A stretch of 64,000 nt of DNA from Hydractinia symbiolongicarpus (GCF_029227915.1 NC_079879.1:29828501-29892500), one strand, 5' to 3'. Numbered from the stretch's first letter, positions 14,091 through 27,550 are shown. Notes: generated from the sequence alone by a model not told the origin. Program-made: numbers and translations.

Positions 14091-15718
14091 GTACCCAGGG
14101 AGTAAACTCATTTCCCAAACGATTTTTTAATTTTTTTTTTCACCACTAAAACGCATGAGACTTGTAGTTTTCAAAAATGTTTTCATTTTTGATGAGACGC
14201 TTAATGAAAGTGGTTTAACCGCCGGCAAACGAAAACCCGCGATTTCCCGTAAATCCCGGGCTAGGCCCGTATAGTCGAATGTATACAAAGAAAGTACCCT
14301 GTGAGTAAACTCATTTCCAAAACGATTTTTTAAATTATCTTTTCACCACTAAAACCCTTGAGACTTGTAGTTTTCAAAAATGTTTTCATTTTTGATGAGA
14401 CGCTGAATAAAAGAAGTTTAATCGCCGGCAAACGAAATCCGGCCATTTCCCGTAAACCCCGGACTCGGCCCGTATAGTCAAAAGTATACAAAGAAAGTAC
14501 CCAGGGAGTAAACTCATTTCCCGAACGATTTTTTATATTATTTTTTTACCACTGAACGCATGAGACTTGCAGTTTTCAAAAATGTTTTCATATTTGATGG
14601 GACACTGAATAAAAGAAGTTTAATCGCCGGCAAACGAAAATCCGCAATTTCCCGTAAAACCCGGACTCGGCCCGTATAGTCAAAAGTATACAAAGAAAGT
14701 ACCCAGGGAGTAAACTCATTTCCCAAACGATTTTTTAATTTTTTTTTTCACCACTAAAACGCATGAGACTTGTAGTTTTCAAAAATGTTTTCATTTTTGA
14801 TGAGACGCTTAATGAAAGTGGTTTAATCGCCGGCAAACGAAAACCCGCGATTTCCCGTAAATCCCGGGCTAGGCCCGTATAGTCGAATGTATACAAAGAA
14901 AGTACCCTGTGAGTAAACTCATTTCCAAAACGATTTTTTAAATTATCTTTTCACCACTAAAACCCTTGAGACTTGTAGTTTTCAAAAATGTTTTCATTTT
15001 TGATGAGACGCTGATTAAAAAAAGGAGTTTAATCGCCGGCAAACGAAAACCTGCGATTTCCCGTATAGTCAAAAGTATACAAAGAAAGTACCCAGGGAGT
15101 AAACTCATTTCCCGAACGATTTTTTAATTTATTTTTTCACCACTAAAACGCATGAGACTTGTAGTTTTCAAAAATGTTTTCATTTTTGATGAGACGCTGA
15201 ATAAAAGAAGTTTAATCGCCGGCAAACGAAATCCCGCCATTTTCCGTAAACCCCGGACTCGGCCCGTATAGTCAAAAGTATACAAAGAAAGTACCCACGG
15301 AGTAAACTCATTTCCCGAACGATTTTTATATTATTTTTTTACCACTGAACGCATGAGACTTGTAGTTTTCAAAAATGTTTTCATTTTTGATGAGACGCTG
15401 ATTAAAAAAAGGAGTTTAATCGCCGGCAAACGAAAACCTGCGACTTCCCGTAAATCCTGGACTCGGCCGTATAGTCAAAAGTATACACAGAAAGTACCCA
15501 GGGAGTAAACTCATTTCCCAAATGATTTTTTAAATTATTATTTCACCACTAAAGCCCATGAGACTTATAGTTTTTAAAAATGTTTTCATTTTTAATGAGA
15601 CGCTGAATAAAAGAAGTTTAATCGCCGGCAAACGAAAACCCGCGATTTCCCGTAAATCCCGGACTCGGCCCGTATAGTCAAAAGTATACATGGAAAGTAC
15701 CCAGTGAGTAAACTTATT
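14091..15718 (-). repeat. Trimer copy followed by truncated block copy
   Basis: The first half is the second copy of the 11.3-12.3 kb stretch. The second half (about 15,000-15,715) repeats the beginning of the 12.3 kb block. It then switches near 15,715 within a monomer to the sequence that starts the next full copy: the text changes from AACTTATTTTC to AAAACGATTTTTT, a recombinant join. Confidence 0.75.
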
Positions 15719-17490
15719 TTCAAAACGATTTTTTAAATTATCTTTTCACCACTAAAACCCTTGAGACTTGTAGTTTTCAAAAATGTTTTCATTTTTGATG
15801 AGACGCTGATTAAAAAAAGGAGTTTAATCGCCGGCAAACGAAAACCTGCGATTTCCCGTATAGTCAAAAGTATACAAAGAAAGTACCCAGGGAGTAAACT
15901 CATTTCCCGAACGATTTTTTAATTTATTTTTTCACCACTAAAACGCATGAGACTTGTAGTTTTCAAAAATGTTTTCATTTTTGATGAGACGCTGAATAAA
16001 AGAAGTTTAATCGCCGGCAAACGAAATCCCGCCATTTTCCGTAAACCCCGGACTCGGCCCGTATAGTCAAAAGTATACAAAGAAAGTACCCAGGGAGTAA
16101 ACTCATTTCCCGAACGATTTTTATATTATTTTTTTACCACTGAACGCATGAGACTTGTAGTTTTCAAAAATGTTTTCATTTTTGATGAGACGCTGATTAA
16201 AAAAAGGAGTTTAATCGCCGGCAAACGAAAACCTGCGACTTCCCGTAAATCCCGGACTCGGCCGTATAGTCAAAAGTATACACAGAAAGTACCCAGGGAG
16301 TAAACTCATTTCCCAAATGATTTTTTAAATTATTATTTCACCACTAAAGCCCATGAGACTTATAGTTTTTAAAAATGTTTTCATTTTTAATGAGACGCTG
16401 AATAAAAGAAGTTTAATCGCCGGCAAACGAAAACCCGCGATTTCCCGTAAATCCCGGACTCGGCCCGTATAGTCAAAAGTATACATGGAAAGTACCCAGT
16501 GAGTAAACTTATTTTCCAAACGAATTTTTAAATTATTTTTTCACCACTAAAACGCATGAGACTTGTAGTTTTTAGAAATGTTTTCATTTTTGATGAGACG
16601 CTTAATGAAAGAGGTTTTATCGCCGGCAAACGAAAACCCGCGATTCCCCGTAAATCCCGGGCTTGGCCCGTATAGTCGAATGTATACAAAGAAAGTACCC
16701 TGTGAGTAAACTCATTTCCAGAAAGATTTTTTAAATTATTTTTTCACTACTAAAACGCATAAGACTTGTAGTTTTTAAAAATGTTTTTATTTTTGATGAG
16801 ACGCTGAATAAAAGAAGTTTAATCGCCGGCTAACGAAAACCCGCGATTTCCCGTAAATCCCGGGCTTGGTCCGCATAGTCAAAAGTATACAAAGAAAGTA
16901 CCCAGGGAGTAAACTCATTTCCCGAACGATTTTTTAAATTATTTTTTCACCACTAAAACGCATGAGACTTGTAGTTTTCAAAAATGTTTTCATTTTTGAT
17001 GACACGCTGAATGAAAGAAGTTTAATCGCCGGCAAACGAAAACCTGCGATTTCCCTTAAATCCTGGACTCGGCCCGTATAGTCAAAAGTATACAAAGAAA
17101 GTACCCAGGGTGTAAACTCATTTCCCGAACGATTTTTTAAATTATTTTTTCACCACTAAAACGCATGAGACTTGTAGTTTTCAAAAATGTTTTCATTTTT
17201 GATGAGACGCTGATTAAAAAAAGGAGTTTAATCGCCGGCAAACGAAAACCTGCGATTTCCCGTATAGTCAAAAGTATACAAAGAAAGTACCCAGGGAGTA
17301 AACTCATTTCCCGAACGATTTTTTAATTTATTTTTTCACCACTAAAACGCATGAGACTTGTAGTTTTCAAAAATGTTTTCATTTTTGATGAGACGCTGAA
17401 TAAAAGAAGTTTAATCGCCGGCAAACGAAATCCCGCCATTTCCCGTAAACCCCGGACTCGGCCCGTATAGTCAAAAGTATACAAAGAAAG
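15719..17490 (-). repeat. Duplicated ~1.8 kb block, copy 2
   Basis: It is collinear with 12,320-14,090 at an offset of 3,399 bp (12,926 pairs with 16,325). Divergence begins near the right end, where this copy reads CCGCCATTTCCCG and then GTAAACTTATTTCCCG instead of the sequence at 14,040-14,118. Confidence 0.82.
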
Positions 17491-20400
17491 TACCCAGGGA
17501 GTAAACTTATTTCCCGAACGATTTTTCAAATTATTTTTTCACCACTAAAACGCATGAGACTTGTAGTTTTCAAAAATGTTTTCATTTTTGATGAGACGCT
17601 TAATGATAGAGGTTTAATCGCCGGCAAACGAAATCCCGCGTTTTCCCGTAAATCCGGGGCTTGGCCCGTATAGTCGAATGTATACAAAGAAAGTACCCAG
17701 GGAGTAAACTCATTTCCCGAACGATTTTTTAAATTTTTTTTTCACCACTAAAACGCATGAGACTTGTAGTTTTCAAAAATGTTTTCATTTTTGATGAGAC
17801 ACCTAATGAAAGAGGTTTAATCGCCGGCAAACGAAAACCCGCGATTTCCCGTAAATCCCGGACTCGGCCTGTATAGTCAAAAGTATACATGGAAAGTACC
17901 CAGTGAGTAAACTTATTTTCCAAACGAATTTTTAAATTATTTTTTCACCACTAAAACGCATGAGACTTGTAGTTTTTAGAAATGTTTTCATTTTTGATGA
18001 GACGCTTAATGAAAGAGGTTTTATCGCCGGCAAACGAAAACCCGCGATTCCCCGTAAATCCCGGGCTTGGCCCGTATAGTCGAATGTATACAAAGAAAGT
18101 ACCCTGTGAGTAAACTCATTTCCAGAAAGATTTTTTAAATTATTTTTTCACTACTAAAACGCATAAGACTTGTAGTTTTTAAAAATGTTTTTATTTTTGA
18201 TGAGACGCTGAATAAAAGAAGTTTAATCGCCGGCTAACGAAAACCCGCGATTTCCCGTAAATCCCGGGCTTGGCCCGCATAGTCAAAAGTATACAAAGAA
18301 AGTACCCAGGGAGTAAACTCATTTCCCGAACGATTTTTTAAATTATTTTTTCACCACTAAAACGCATGAGACTTGTAGTTTTCAAAAATGTTTTCATTTT
18401 TGATGACACGCTGAATGAAAGAAGTTTAATCGCCGGCAAACGAAAACCTGCGATTTCCCTTAAATCCTGGACTCGGCCCGTATAGTCAAAAGTATACAAA
18501 GAAAGTACCCAGGGTGTAAACTCATTTCCCGAACGATTTTTTAAATTATTTTTTCACCACTAAAACGCATGAAACTTGTAGTTTTCAAAAATGTTTTCAT
18601 TTTTGATGAGACGCTGATTAAAAAAAGGAGTTTAATCGCCGGCAAACGAAAACCTGCGATTTCCCGTATAGTCAAAAGTATACAAAGAAAGTACCCAGGG
18701 AGTAAACTCATTTCCCGAACGATTTTTTAATTTATTTTTTCACCACTAAAACGCATGAGACTTGTAGTTTTCAAAAATGTTTTCATTTTTGATGAGACGC
18801 TGAATAAAAGAAGTTTAATCGCCAGCAAACGAAATCCCGCCATTTCCCGTAAACCCCGGACTCGGCCCGTATAGTCAAAAGTATACAAAGAAAGTACCCA
18901 GGGAGTAAACTTATTTCCCGAACGATTTTTTAAATTATTTTTTCACCACTAAAACGCATGAGACTTGTAGTTTTCAAAAATGTTTTCATTTTTGATGAGA
19001 CGCTTAATGATAGAGGTTTAATCGCCGGCAAACGAAATCCCGCGTTTTCCCGTAAATCCGGGGCTTGGCCCGTATAGTCGAATGTATACAAAGAAAGTAC
19101 CCAGGGAGTAAACTCATTTCCCGAACGATTTTTTAAATTTTTTTTTCACCACTAAAACGCATGAGACTTGTAGTTTTCAAAAATGTTTTCATTTTTGATG
19201 AGACACCTAATGAAAGAGGTTTAATCGCCGGCAAACGAAAACCCGCGATTTCCCGTAAATCCCGGGCTTGGCCCGTATAGTCGAATGTATAAAAAGAAAG
19301 TACCCTGTGAGTAAACTCATTTCCAGAAAGATTTTTTAAATTATTTTTTCACCACTAAAACGCATAAGACTTGTAGTTTTTAAAAATGTTTTCATTTTTG
19401 ATGAGACGCTGAATAAAAGAAGTTTAATCGCCGGCAAACGAAACCCGCGATTTTCCGTAAATCCCGGGCTTGGCCCGCATAGTCAAAAGTATACAAAGAA
19501 AGTACCCAGGGAGTAAACTCATTTCCCGAACGATTTTTTAAATTATTTTTTCACCACTAAAACGCATAGACTTGTAGTTTTCAAAAATGTTTTTATTTTT
19601 GATGAGACGCTGAATAAAAGAAGTTTAATCGCCGGCAAACGAAAACCTGCGATTTCCCGTAAATCCCGGACTCAGCCCGTATAGTCAAAAGTATACAAAG
19701 AAAGTACCCAGGGAGTAAACTCATTTCCCGAACGATTTTTTAAATTATTTTTTCACCACTAAAACGCATGAGACTTGTAGTTTTCAAAAATGTTTTCATT
19801 TTTGATGAGACGCTGAATAAAAGAAGTTTAATCGCCGGCAAACGAAATCCCGCCATTTCCCGTAAACCCCGGACTCGGCCCGTATAGTCAAAAGTATACA
19901 AAGAAAGTACCCAGGGAGTAAACTCATTTCCCGAACGATTTTTTACATTATTTTTTTACCACTAAACGCATGAGACTTGTAGTTTTCAAAAATGTTTTCA
20001 TATTTGATGGGACGCTGAATAAAAGAAGTTTAATCGCCGGCAAACGAAAATCCGCAATTTCCCGTAAATCCCGGACTCGGCCCGTATAGTCAAAAGTATA
20101 CAAAGAAAGTACCCTGGGAGTAAACTCATTTCCCGAACGATTTTTTAAATTATTTTTTCACCACTAAAACGCATGAGACTTGTAGTTTTCAAAAATGTTT
20201 TCATTTTTGATGAGACGCTTAAGGAAAGAAGTTTAATCGCCGGCAAACGAAAACCCGCGATTTCCCGTAAATCCCGGGCTTGGCCCGCATAGTCAAAAGT
20301 ATACAAAGAAAGTACCCTGGGAGTAAACTCATTTCCCGAACGATTTTTTAAATTATTTTTTCACCACTAAAACGCATGAGACTTGTAGTTTTCAAAAATT

Positions 20401-22160
20401 ATTTCATTTTTGATGAGACGCTTAATGAAAGAAGTTTAATCGCCGGCAAACGAAAACCCGCGATTTCCCGTAAATCCCGGGCTTGGCCCGCATAGTCAAA
20501 AGTATACAAAGAAAGTACCCAGGGAGTAAACTCATTTCCCGAACGATTTTTTAAATTATTTTTTCACCACTGAAACGCATGGACTTGTAGTTTTCAAAAA
20601 TGTTTTTATTTTTGATGAGACGCTGAATAAAAGAAGTTTAATCGCCGGCAAACGAAAACCCGCGATTTCCCGTAAATCCCGGGCTTGGCCCGCATAGTCA
20701 AAAGTATACAAAGAAAGTACCCAGGGAGTAAACTCATTTCCCGAACGATTTTTTAAATTATTTTTTCACCACTAAAACGCATGGACTTGTAGTTTTCAAA
20801 AATGTTTTTATTTTTGATGAGACGCTGAATAAAAGAAGTTTAATCGCCGGCAAACGAAAACCTGCGATTTCCCGTAAATCCCGGACTCGGCCCGTATAGT
20901 CAAAAGTATACAAAGAAAGTACCCAGGGAGTAAACTCATTTCCCGAACGATTTTTTAAATTATTTTTTCATCACTAAAACGCATGAGACTTGTAGTTTTC
21001 AAAAATGTTTTCATTTTTGATGAGACGATGAATAAAAGAAGTTTAATCGCCGGCAAACGAAATCCCGCCATTTCCCGTAAACCCCGGACTCGGCCCGTAT
21101 AGTCAAAAGTATACAAAGAAAGTACCCAGGGAGTAAACTCATTTCCCGAACGATTTTTTATATTATTTTTTTACCACTGAACACATGAGACTTGTAGTTT
21201 TCAAAAATGTTTTCATATTTGATGGGACGCTGAATAAAAGAAGTTTAATCGCCGGCAAACGAAAAACCGCAATTTCCCGTAAATCCCGGACTCGGCCCGT
21301 ATAGTCAAAAAAATACAAAGAAAGTACCCAGGAAGTAAACTCATTTCCCAAACGATTTTTTAATTTTTTTTTTCACCACTAAAACGCATGAGACTTGTAG
21401 TTTTTAAAAATGTTTTCATTTTTGATGAGACGCTTAATGAAAGAAGTTTAATCGCCGGCAAACGAAAACCTGCGATTTCCCGTAAATCCCGGACTCGGCC
21501 CGTATAGTCAAAAGTATACAAAGAAAGTACCCAGGGAGTAAACTCATTTCCCAAACGATTTTTTAAATTATTATTTCACCACTAAAGCCCATGAGACTTG
21601 TAGTTTTTAAAAATGTTTTCATTTTTGATGAGACGCTGAATAAAAGAAGTTTAATCACCGGCAAACGAAAACCCGCGATTTCCCGTAAATCCTGGACTCG
21701 GCCCGTATAGTCAAAAGTATACAAGGAAAGAACCCAGTGAGTAAACTCATTTCCCGAACGAATTTTTAAATTATCTTTTCACCACTAAAACGCATGAGAC
21801 TTGTAGTTTTCAAAAATGTTTTCATTTTTGATGACACGCTGAATGAAAGAAGTTTAATCGCCGGCAAACGAAAACCTGCGATTTCCCTTAAATCCTGGAC
21901 TCGGCCCGTATAGTCAAAAGTATACAAAGAAAGTACCCAGGGTGTAAACTCATTTCCCGAACGATTTTTTAAATTATTTTTTCACCACTAAAACGCATGA
22001 GACTTGTAGTTTTCAAAAATGTTTTCATTTTTGATGAGACGCTGATTAAAAAAAGGAGTTTAATCGCCGGCAAACGAAAACCTGCGATTTCCCGTATAGT
22101 CAAAAGTATACAAAGAAAGTACCCAGGGAGTAAACTCATTTCCCAAACGATTTTTTAATT
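17491..22160 (-). repeat. Further partial block copies and mixed monomers
   Basis: From about 17,884 the sequence repeats 13,081 onward at an offset of 4,803 bp, starting inside a monomer; the monomer at 17,729-17,923 is therefore a chimera. Around 18.9-19.5 kb there are GACACCTAATG and CGCATAAGAC monomers. At 20.2-20.9 kb lie GCATGGACTTG monomers with TTTTTATTTTTG. The part from 19.0 kb on is also the left copy of the inverted duplication. Confidence 0.75.
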
Positions 22161-23158
22161 TATTTTTTCACCACTAAAACGCATGAGACTTGTAGTTTTC
22201 AAAAATGTTTTCATTTTTGATGAGACGCTGAATAAAAGAAGTTTAATCGCCGGCAAACGAAATCCCGCCATTTCCCGTAAACCCCGGACTCGGCCCGTAT
22301 AGTCAAAAGTATACAAAGAAAGTACCCAGGGAGTAAACTCATTTCCCGAACGATTTTTATATTATTTTTTTACCACTGAACGCATGAGACTTGTAGTTTT
22401 CAAAAATGTTTTCATATTTGATGGGACGCTGAATAAAAGAAATTTAATCGCCGGCAAACGAAAATCCGCAATTTCCCGTAAATCCCGGACTCGGCCCGTA
22501 TAGTCAAAAGTATACAAAGAAAGTACACAGGGAGTAAACTCATTTCCCAAACGATTTTTTAATTTTTTTTTTCACCACTAAAACGCATGAGACTTGTAGT
22601 TTTCAAAAATGTTTTCATTTTTGATGAGACGCTGATTAAAAAAAGGAGTTTAATCGCCGGCAAACGAAAACCTGCGACTTCCCGTAAATCCCGGACTCGG
22701 CCGTATAGTCAAAAGTATACACAGAAAGTACCCAGGGAGTAAACTCATTTCCCAAATGATTTTTTAAATTATTATTTCACCACTAAAGCCCATGAGACTT
22801 ATAGTTTTTAAAAATGTTTTCATTTTTAATGAGACGCTGAATAAAAGAAGTTTAATCGCCGGCAAACGAAAACCCGCGATTTCCCGTAAATCCCGGACTC
22901 GGCCCGTATAGTCAAAAGTATACATGGAAAGTACCCAGTGAGTAAACTTATTTTCCAAACGAATTTTTAAATTATTTTTTCACCACTAAAACGCATGAGA
23001 CTTGTAGTTTTTAGAAATGTTTTCATTTTTGATGAGACGCTTAATGAAAGAGGTTTTATCGCCGGCAAACGAAAACCCGCGATTCCCCGTAAATCCCGGG
23101 CTTGGCCCGTATAGTCGAATGTATACAAAGAAAGTACCCTGTGAGTAAACTCATTTCC
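19000..23158 (-). repeat. Left copy of the inverted duplication
   Basis: Read on the minus strand, this block matches the right arm from 24,595 onward, monomer by monomer. Paired positions sum to 47,753-47,754 near the junction (22,958 with 24,795; 22,550 with 25,204). The sum is 47,365 further out (21,351 with 26,014; 20,228 with 27,137), 47,162 at 19,966 with 27,196, and 46,555 at 19,063 with 27,492. The steps of 388, 203 and 607 bp correspond to two, one and three monomers present only in the left copy. Shared rare variants include an ACACATGAG word and a TTAAGGAAAG word. Beyond about 19.0 kb the pairing is lost. Confidence 0.85.
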
Positions 23159-23750
23159 AGAAAGATTTTTTAAATTATTTTTTCACTACTAAAACGCATA
23201 AGACTTGTAGTTTTTAAAAATGTTTTTATTTTTGATGAGACGCTGAATAAAAGAAGTTTAATCGCCGGCTAACGAAAACCCGCGATTTCCCGTAAATCCC
23301 GGGCTTGGCCCGCATAGTCAAAAGTATACAAAGAAAGTACCCAGGGAGTAAACTCATTTCCCGAACGATTTTTTAAATTATTTTTTCACCACTAAAACGC
23401 ATGAGACTTGTAGTTTTCAAAAATGTTTTCATTTTTGATGACACGCTGAATGAAAGAAGTTTAATCGCCGGCAAACGAAAACCTGCGATTTCCCTTAAAT
23501 CCTGGACTCGGCCCGTATAGTCAAAAGTATACAAAGAAAGTACCCAGGGTGTAAACTCATTTCCCGAACGATTTTTTAAATTATTTTTTCACCACTAAAA
23601 CGCATGAGACTTGTAGTTTTCAAAAATGTTTTCATTTTTGATGAGACGCTGATTAAAAAAAGGAGTTTAATCGCCGGCAAACGAAAACCTGCGATTTCCC
23701 GTATAGTCAAAAGTATACAAAGAAAGTACCCAGGGAGTAAACTCATTTCC
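22161..23750 (-). repeat. Third full copy of the ~1.8 kb block
   Basis: The monomer at 22,764-22,958 matches that at 16,325-16,519 (offset 6,439 bp), and the following monomers with GATTCCCCGTAAATC, GGCTAACG, GACACGCTGAATG and the shortened form come in the same order. This is the copy nearest the junction and the direct partner of the first right-arm monomers. Confidence 0.8.
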
Positions 23751-24591
23751 CGAACGATTTTTTAAATTATTTTTTCACCACTAAAACGCATGAGACTTGT
23801 AGTTTTCAAAAATGTTTTCATTTTTGATGAGACGCTGATTAAAAAAAGGAGTTTAATCGCCGGCAAACGAAAACCTGCGATTTCCCGTATAGTCAAAAGT
23901 ATACAAAGAAAGTACCCAGGGAGTAAACTCATTTCCCGAACGATTTTTTAATTTATTTTTTCACCACTAAAACGCATGAGACTTGTAGTTTTCAAAAATG
24001 TTTTCATTTTTGATGAGACGCTGAATAAAAGAAGTTTAATCGCCGGCAAACGAAATCCCGCCATTTCCCGTAAACCCCGGACTCGGCCCGTATAGTCAAA
24101 AGTATACAAAGAAAGTACCCAGGGAGTAAACTCATTTCCCGAACGATTTTTAAATTATTTTTTTACCACTGAACGCATGAGACTTGTAGTTTTCAAAAAT
24201 GTTTTCATATTTGATGGGACGCTGATTAAAAGAAGTTTAATCGCCGGCAAACGAAAATCCGCAATTTCCCGTAAATCCCGGACTCGGCCCGTATAGTCAA
24301 AAGTATACAAAGAAAGTACCCAGGGAGTAAACTCATTTCCCAAACGATTTTTTAATTTTTTTTTCACCACTAAAACGCATGAGACTTGTAGTTTTCAAAA
24401 ATGTTTTCATTTTTGATGAGACGCTGATTAAAAAAAGGAGTTTAATCGCCGGCAAACAAAAACCTGCGACTTCCCGTAAAACCCGGGCTTGGCCCGTATA
24501 GTCGAATGTATACAAAGAAAGTACCCTGTGAGTAAACTCATTTCCCGAACGATTTTTTAAATTATTTTTTCACCACTAAAACGCATAAGAC
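23159..24591 (-). repeat. Asymmetric spacer of the inverted duplication
   Basis: These seven left-arm monomers (1,433 bp) lie between the end of the mirrored left copy at 23,158 and the junction. They have no counterpart at the start of the right arm. The block resembles other left-arm stretches near 16.7-17.5 kb. It contains two adjacent copies of the shortened monomer (short joins near 23,700 and 23,885) and ends in a mixed monomer that carries features of two subtypes, including TTCCCGTAAAACCCGGG. Confidence 0.8.
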
Positions 24592-24594
24592 TTG
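24592..24594. other. Orientation-switch junction with TTG microhomology
   Basis: To the left the sequence reads as a minus-orientation monomer up to GCATAAGACTTG. To the right it reads as a plus-orientation monomer from TTGGGAAATGAG. The three bases TTG fit both sides, so the breakpoint lies within them. A normal left-arm monomer would continue GACTTGTAG here. The join falls inside monomers on both sides, with no inserted bases, which fits microhomology-mediated repair or template switching. An assembly misjoin in a repeat this uniform is the main alternative. Confidence 0.93.
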
Positions 24595-27550
24595 GGAAAT
24601 GAGTTTACTCACAGGGTACTTTCTTTGTATACATTCGACTATACGGGCCAAGCCCGGGATTTACGGGGAATCGCGGGTTTTCGTTTGCCGGCGATAAAAC
24701 CTCTTTCATTAAGCGTCTCATCAAAAATGAAAACATTTCTAAAAAATACAAGTCTCATGCGTTTTAGTGGTGAAAAAATAATTTAAAAATTCGTTTGGAC
24801 AATAAGTTTACTCACTGGGTACTTTCCATGTATACTTTTGACTATACGGGCCGAGTCCGGGATTTACGGGAAATCGCGGGTTTTCGTTTGCCGGCGATTA
24901 AACTTCTTTTATTCAGCGTCTCATTAAAAATGAAAACATTTTTAAAAACTACAAGTCTCATGGGCTTTAGTGGTGAAATAATAATTTAAAAAATCATTTG
25001 GGAAATGAGTTTACTCCCTGGGTACTTTCTGTGTATACTTTTGACTATACGGGCCGAGTCCGGGATTTACGGGAAGTCGCAGGTTTTCGTTTGCCGGCGA
25101 TTAAACTCCTTTTTTTAATCAGCATCTCATCAAAAATGAAAACATTTTTGAAAACTACAAGTCTCATGCGTTTTAGTGGTGAAAAAAATAATTAAAAAAT
25201 CGTTTGGGAAATGAGTTTACTCCCTGGGTACTTTCTTTGTATACTTTTGACTATACGGGCCGAGTCCGGGATTTACGGGAAATTGCGGATTTTCGTTTGC
25301 CGGCGATTAAACTTCTTTTATTCAGCGTCCCATCAAATATGAAAACATTTTTGAAAACTACAAGTCTCATGCGTTCAGTGGTAAAAAAATAATATAAAAA
25401 TCGTTCGGGAAATGAGTTTACTCCCTGGGTACTTTCTTTGTATACTTTTGACTATACGGGCCGAGTCCGGGGTTTACGGGAAATGGCGGGATTTCGTTTG
25501 CCGGCGATTAAACTTCTTTTATTCAGCGTCTCATCAAAAATGAAAACATTTTTGAAAACTACAAGTCTCATGCGTTTTAGTGGTGAAAAAATAAATTAAA
25601 AAATCGTTCGGGAAATGAGTTTACTCCCTGGGTACTTTCTTTGTATACTTTTGACTACACGGGCCGAGTCCAGGATTTAAGGGAAATCGCAGGTTTTCGT
25701 TTGCCGGCGATTAAACTTCTTTCATTCAGCGCGTCATCAAAAATGAAAACATTTTTGAAAACTACAAGTCTCATGCGTTTTAGTGGTGAAAAAATAATTT
25801 AAAAATTCGTTCGGGAAATGAGTTTACTCCCTGGGTACTTTCTTTGTATACTTTTGACTATACGGGCCGAGTCCGGGATTTACGGGAAATCGCAGGTTTT
25901 CGTTTGCCGGCGATTAAACTTCTTTCATTAAGCGTCTCATCAAAAATGAAAACATTTTTAAAAACTACAAGTCTCATGCGTTTTAGTGGTGAAAAAAAAA
26001 ATTAAAAAATCGTTTGGGAAATGAGTTTACTTCCTGGGTACTTTCTTTGTATACTTTTGACTATACGGGCCGAGTCCGGGATTTACGGGAAATTGCAGTT
26101 TTTCGTTTGCCGGCGATTAAACTTCTTTTATTCAGCGTCCCATAAAATATGAAAACATTTTTGAAAACTACAAGTTTCATGTGTTCAGTGGTAAAAAAAT
26201 AATATAAAAAATCGTTCGGGAAATGAGTTTACTCCCTGGGTACTTTCTTTGTATACTTTTGACTATACGGGCCGAGTCCGGGGTTTACGGGAAATGGCGG
26301 GTATTCGTTTGCCGGCGATTAAACTTCTTTTATTCAGCGTCTCATCAAAAATGAAAACATTTTTGAAAACTACAAGTCTCATGCGTTTTAGTGGTGAAAA
26401 AATAATTCAAAAAATCGTTCGGGAAATGAGTTTACTCCCTGGGTACTTTCTTTGTATACTTTTGACTATACGGGCCGAGTCCGGGATTTACGGGAAATCG
26501 CAGGTTTTCGTTTGCCGGCGATTAAACTTCTTTTATTCAGCGTCTCATCAAAAATAAAAACATTTTTGAAAACTACAAGTCCATGCGTTTTAGTGGTGAA
26601 AAAATAATTTAAAAAATCGTTCGGGAAATGAGTTTACTCCCTGGGTACTTTCTTTGTATACTTTTGACTATGCGGGCCAAGCCCGGGATTTACGGAAAAT
26701 CGCGGGTTTTCGTTTGCCGGCGATTAAACTTCTTTTATTCAGTGTCTCATCAAAAATAAAAACATTTTTGAAAACTACAAGTCCATGCGTTTTAGTGGTG
26801 AAAAAATAATTTAAAAAATCGTTCGGGAAATGAGTTTACTCCCTGGGTACTTTCTCTGTATACTTTTGACTATGCGGGCCAAGCCCGGGATTTACGGGAA
26901 ATCGCGGGTTTTCGTTTGCCGGCGATTAAACTTCTTTCATTAAGCGTCTCATCAAAAATGAAAACATTTTTGAAAACTACAAGTCTCATGCGTTTTAGTG
27001 GTGAAAAAGTAATTTAAAAAATCGTTCGGGAAATGAGTTTACTCCCAGGGTACTTTCTTTGTATACTTTTGACTATGCGGGCCAAGCCCGGGATTTACGG
27101 GAAATCGCGGGTTTTCGTTTGCCGGCGATTAAACTTCTTTCCTTAAGCGTCTCATCAAAAATGAAAACATTTTTGAAAACTACAAGTCTCATGCGTTTAG
27201 TGGTAAAAAAATAATGTAAAAAATCGTTCGGGAAATGAGTTTACTCCCTGGGTACTTTCCTTGTATACTTTTGACTATACGGGCCGAGTCCGGGGTTTAC
27301 GGGAAATGGCGGGATTTCGTTTGCCGGCTATTAAACTTCTTTTATTCAGCGTCTCATCAAAAATGAAAACATTTTTGAAAACTACAAGTCTCATGCGTTT
27401 TAGTGGTGAAAAAATAATTTAAAAAATCTTTCTGGAAATGAGTTTACTCACAGGGTACTTTCTTTGTATACATTCGACTATACGGGCCAAGCCCCGGATT
27501 TACGGGAAAACGCGAGATTTCGTTTGCCGGCGATTAAACCTCTATCATTA
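24595..27550 (+). repeat. Right copy of the inverted duplication
   Basis: The first base pairs with the complement of position 23,158, and homology stops exactly at the junction: the next base outward differs. The first monomer shares with its partner the unusual ACGGGGAATCGCGGG and GCGATAAAACC words. The second shares the CATGTATAC and CTCATTAAAAATG words. Compared with the left copy, this arm lacks two monomers near 25.6-25.8 kb, one near 27.18 kb and three near 27.4 kb, so it is either the more deleted copy or the less expanded one. Confidence 0.85.

Larger units (their letters stand above)
1..24591 (-). repeat. Left satellite arm, ~203-bp monomers in minus orientation
   Basis: About 121 head-to-tail monomers fill this arm without a break. 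Anchor words such as CATTTTTGATGAG, GCCGGC and GTATACAAAG recur about every 203 bp; they are the reverse complements of words in the right arm. Monomer lengths vary mainly through a 20-bp deletion with a 3-bp insertion (about 186 bp) and single-base changes in A/T runs. The monomers are a mosaic of the same subtypes found on the right, so the subtypes predate the orientation change. I see no unique DNA, mobile element or gene. The function is inferred to be heterochromatic or centromeric; the repeat itself is seen directly. Confidence 0.97.

Noticed and set aside
24500-24700. Mobile element or terminal inverted repeats at the orientation switch
   Set aside because: Both sides are ordinary satellite monomers, with no extra sequence, target-site duplication or transposase. 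The inverted symmetry is that of the satellite itself.
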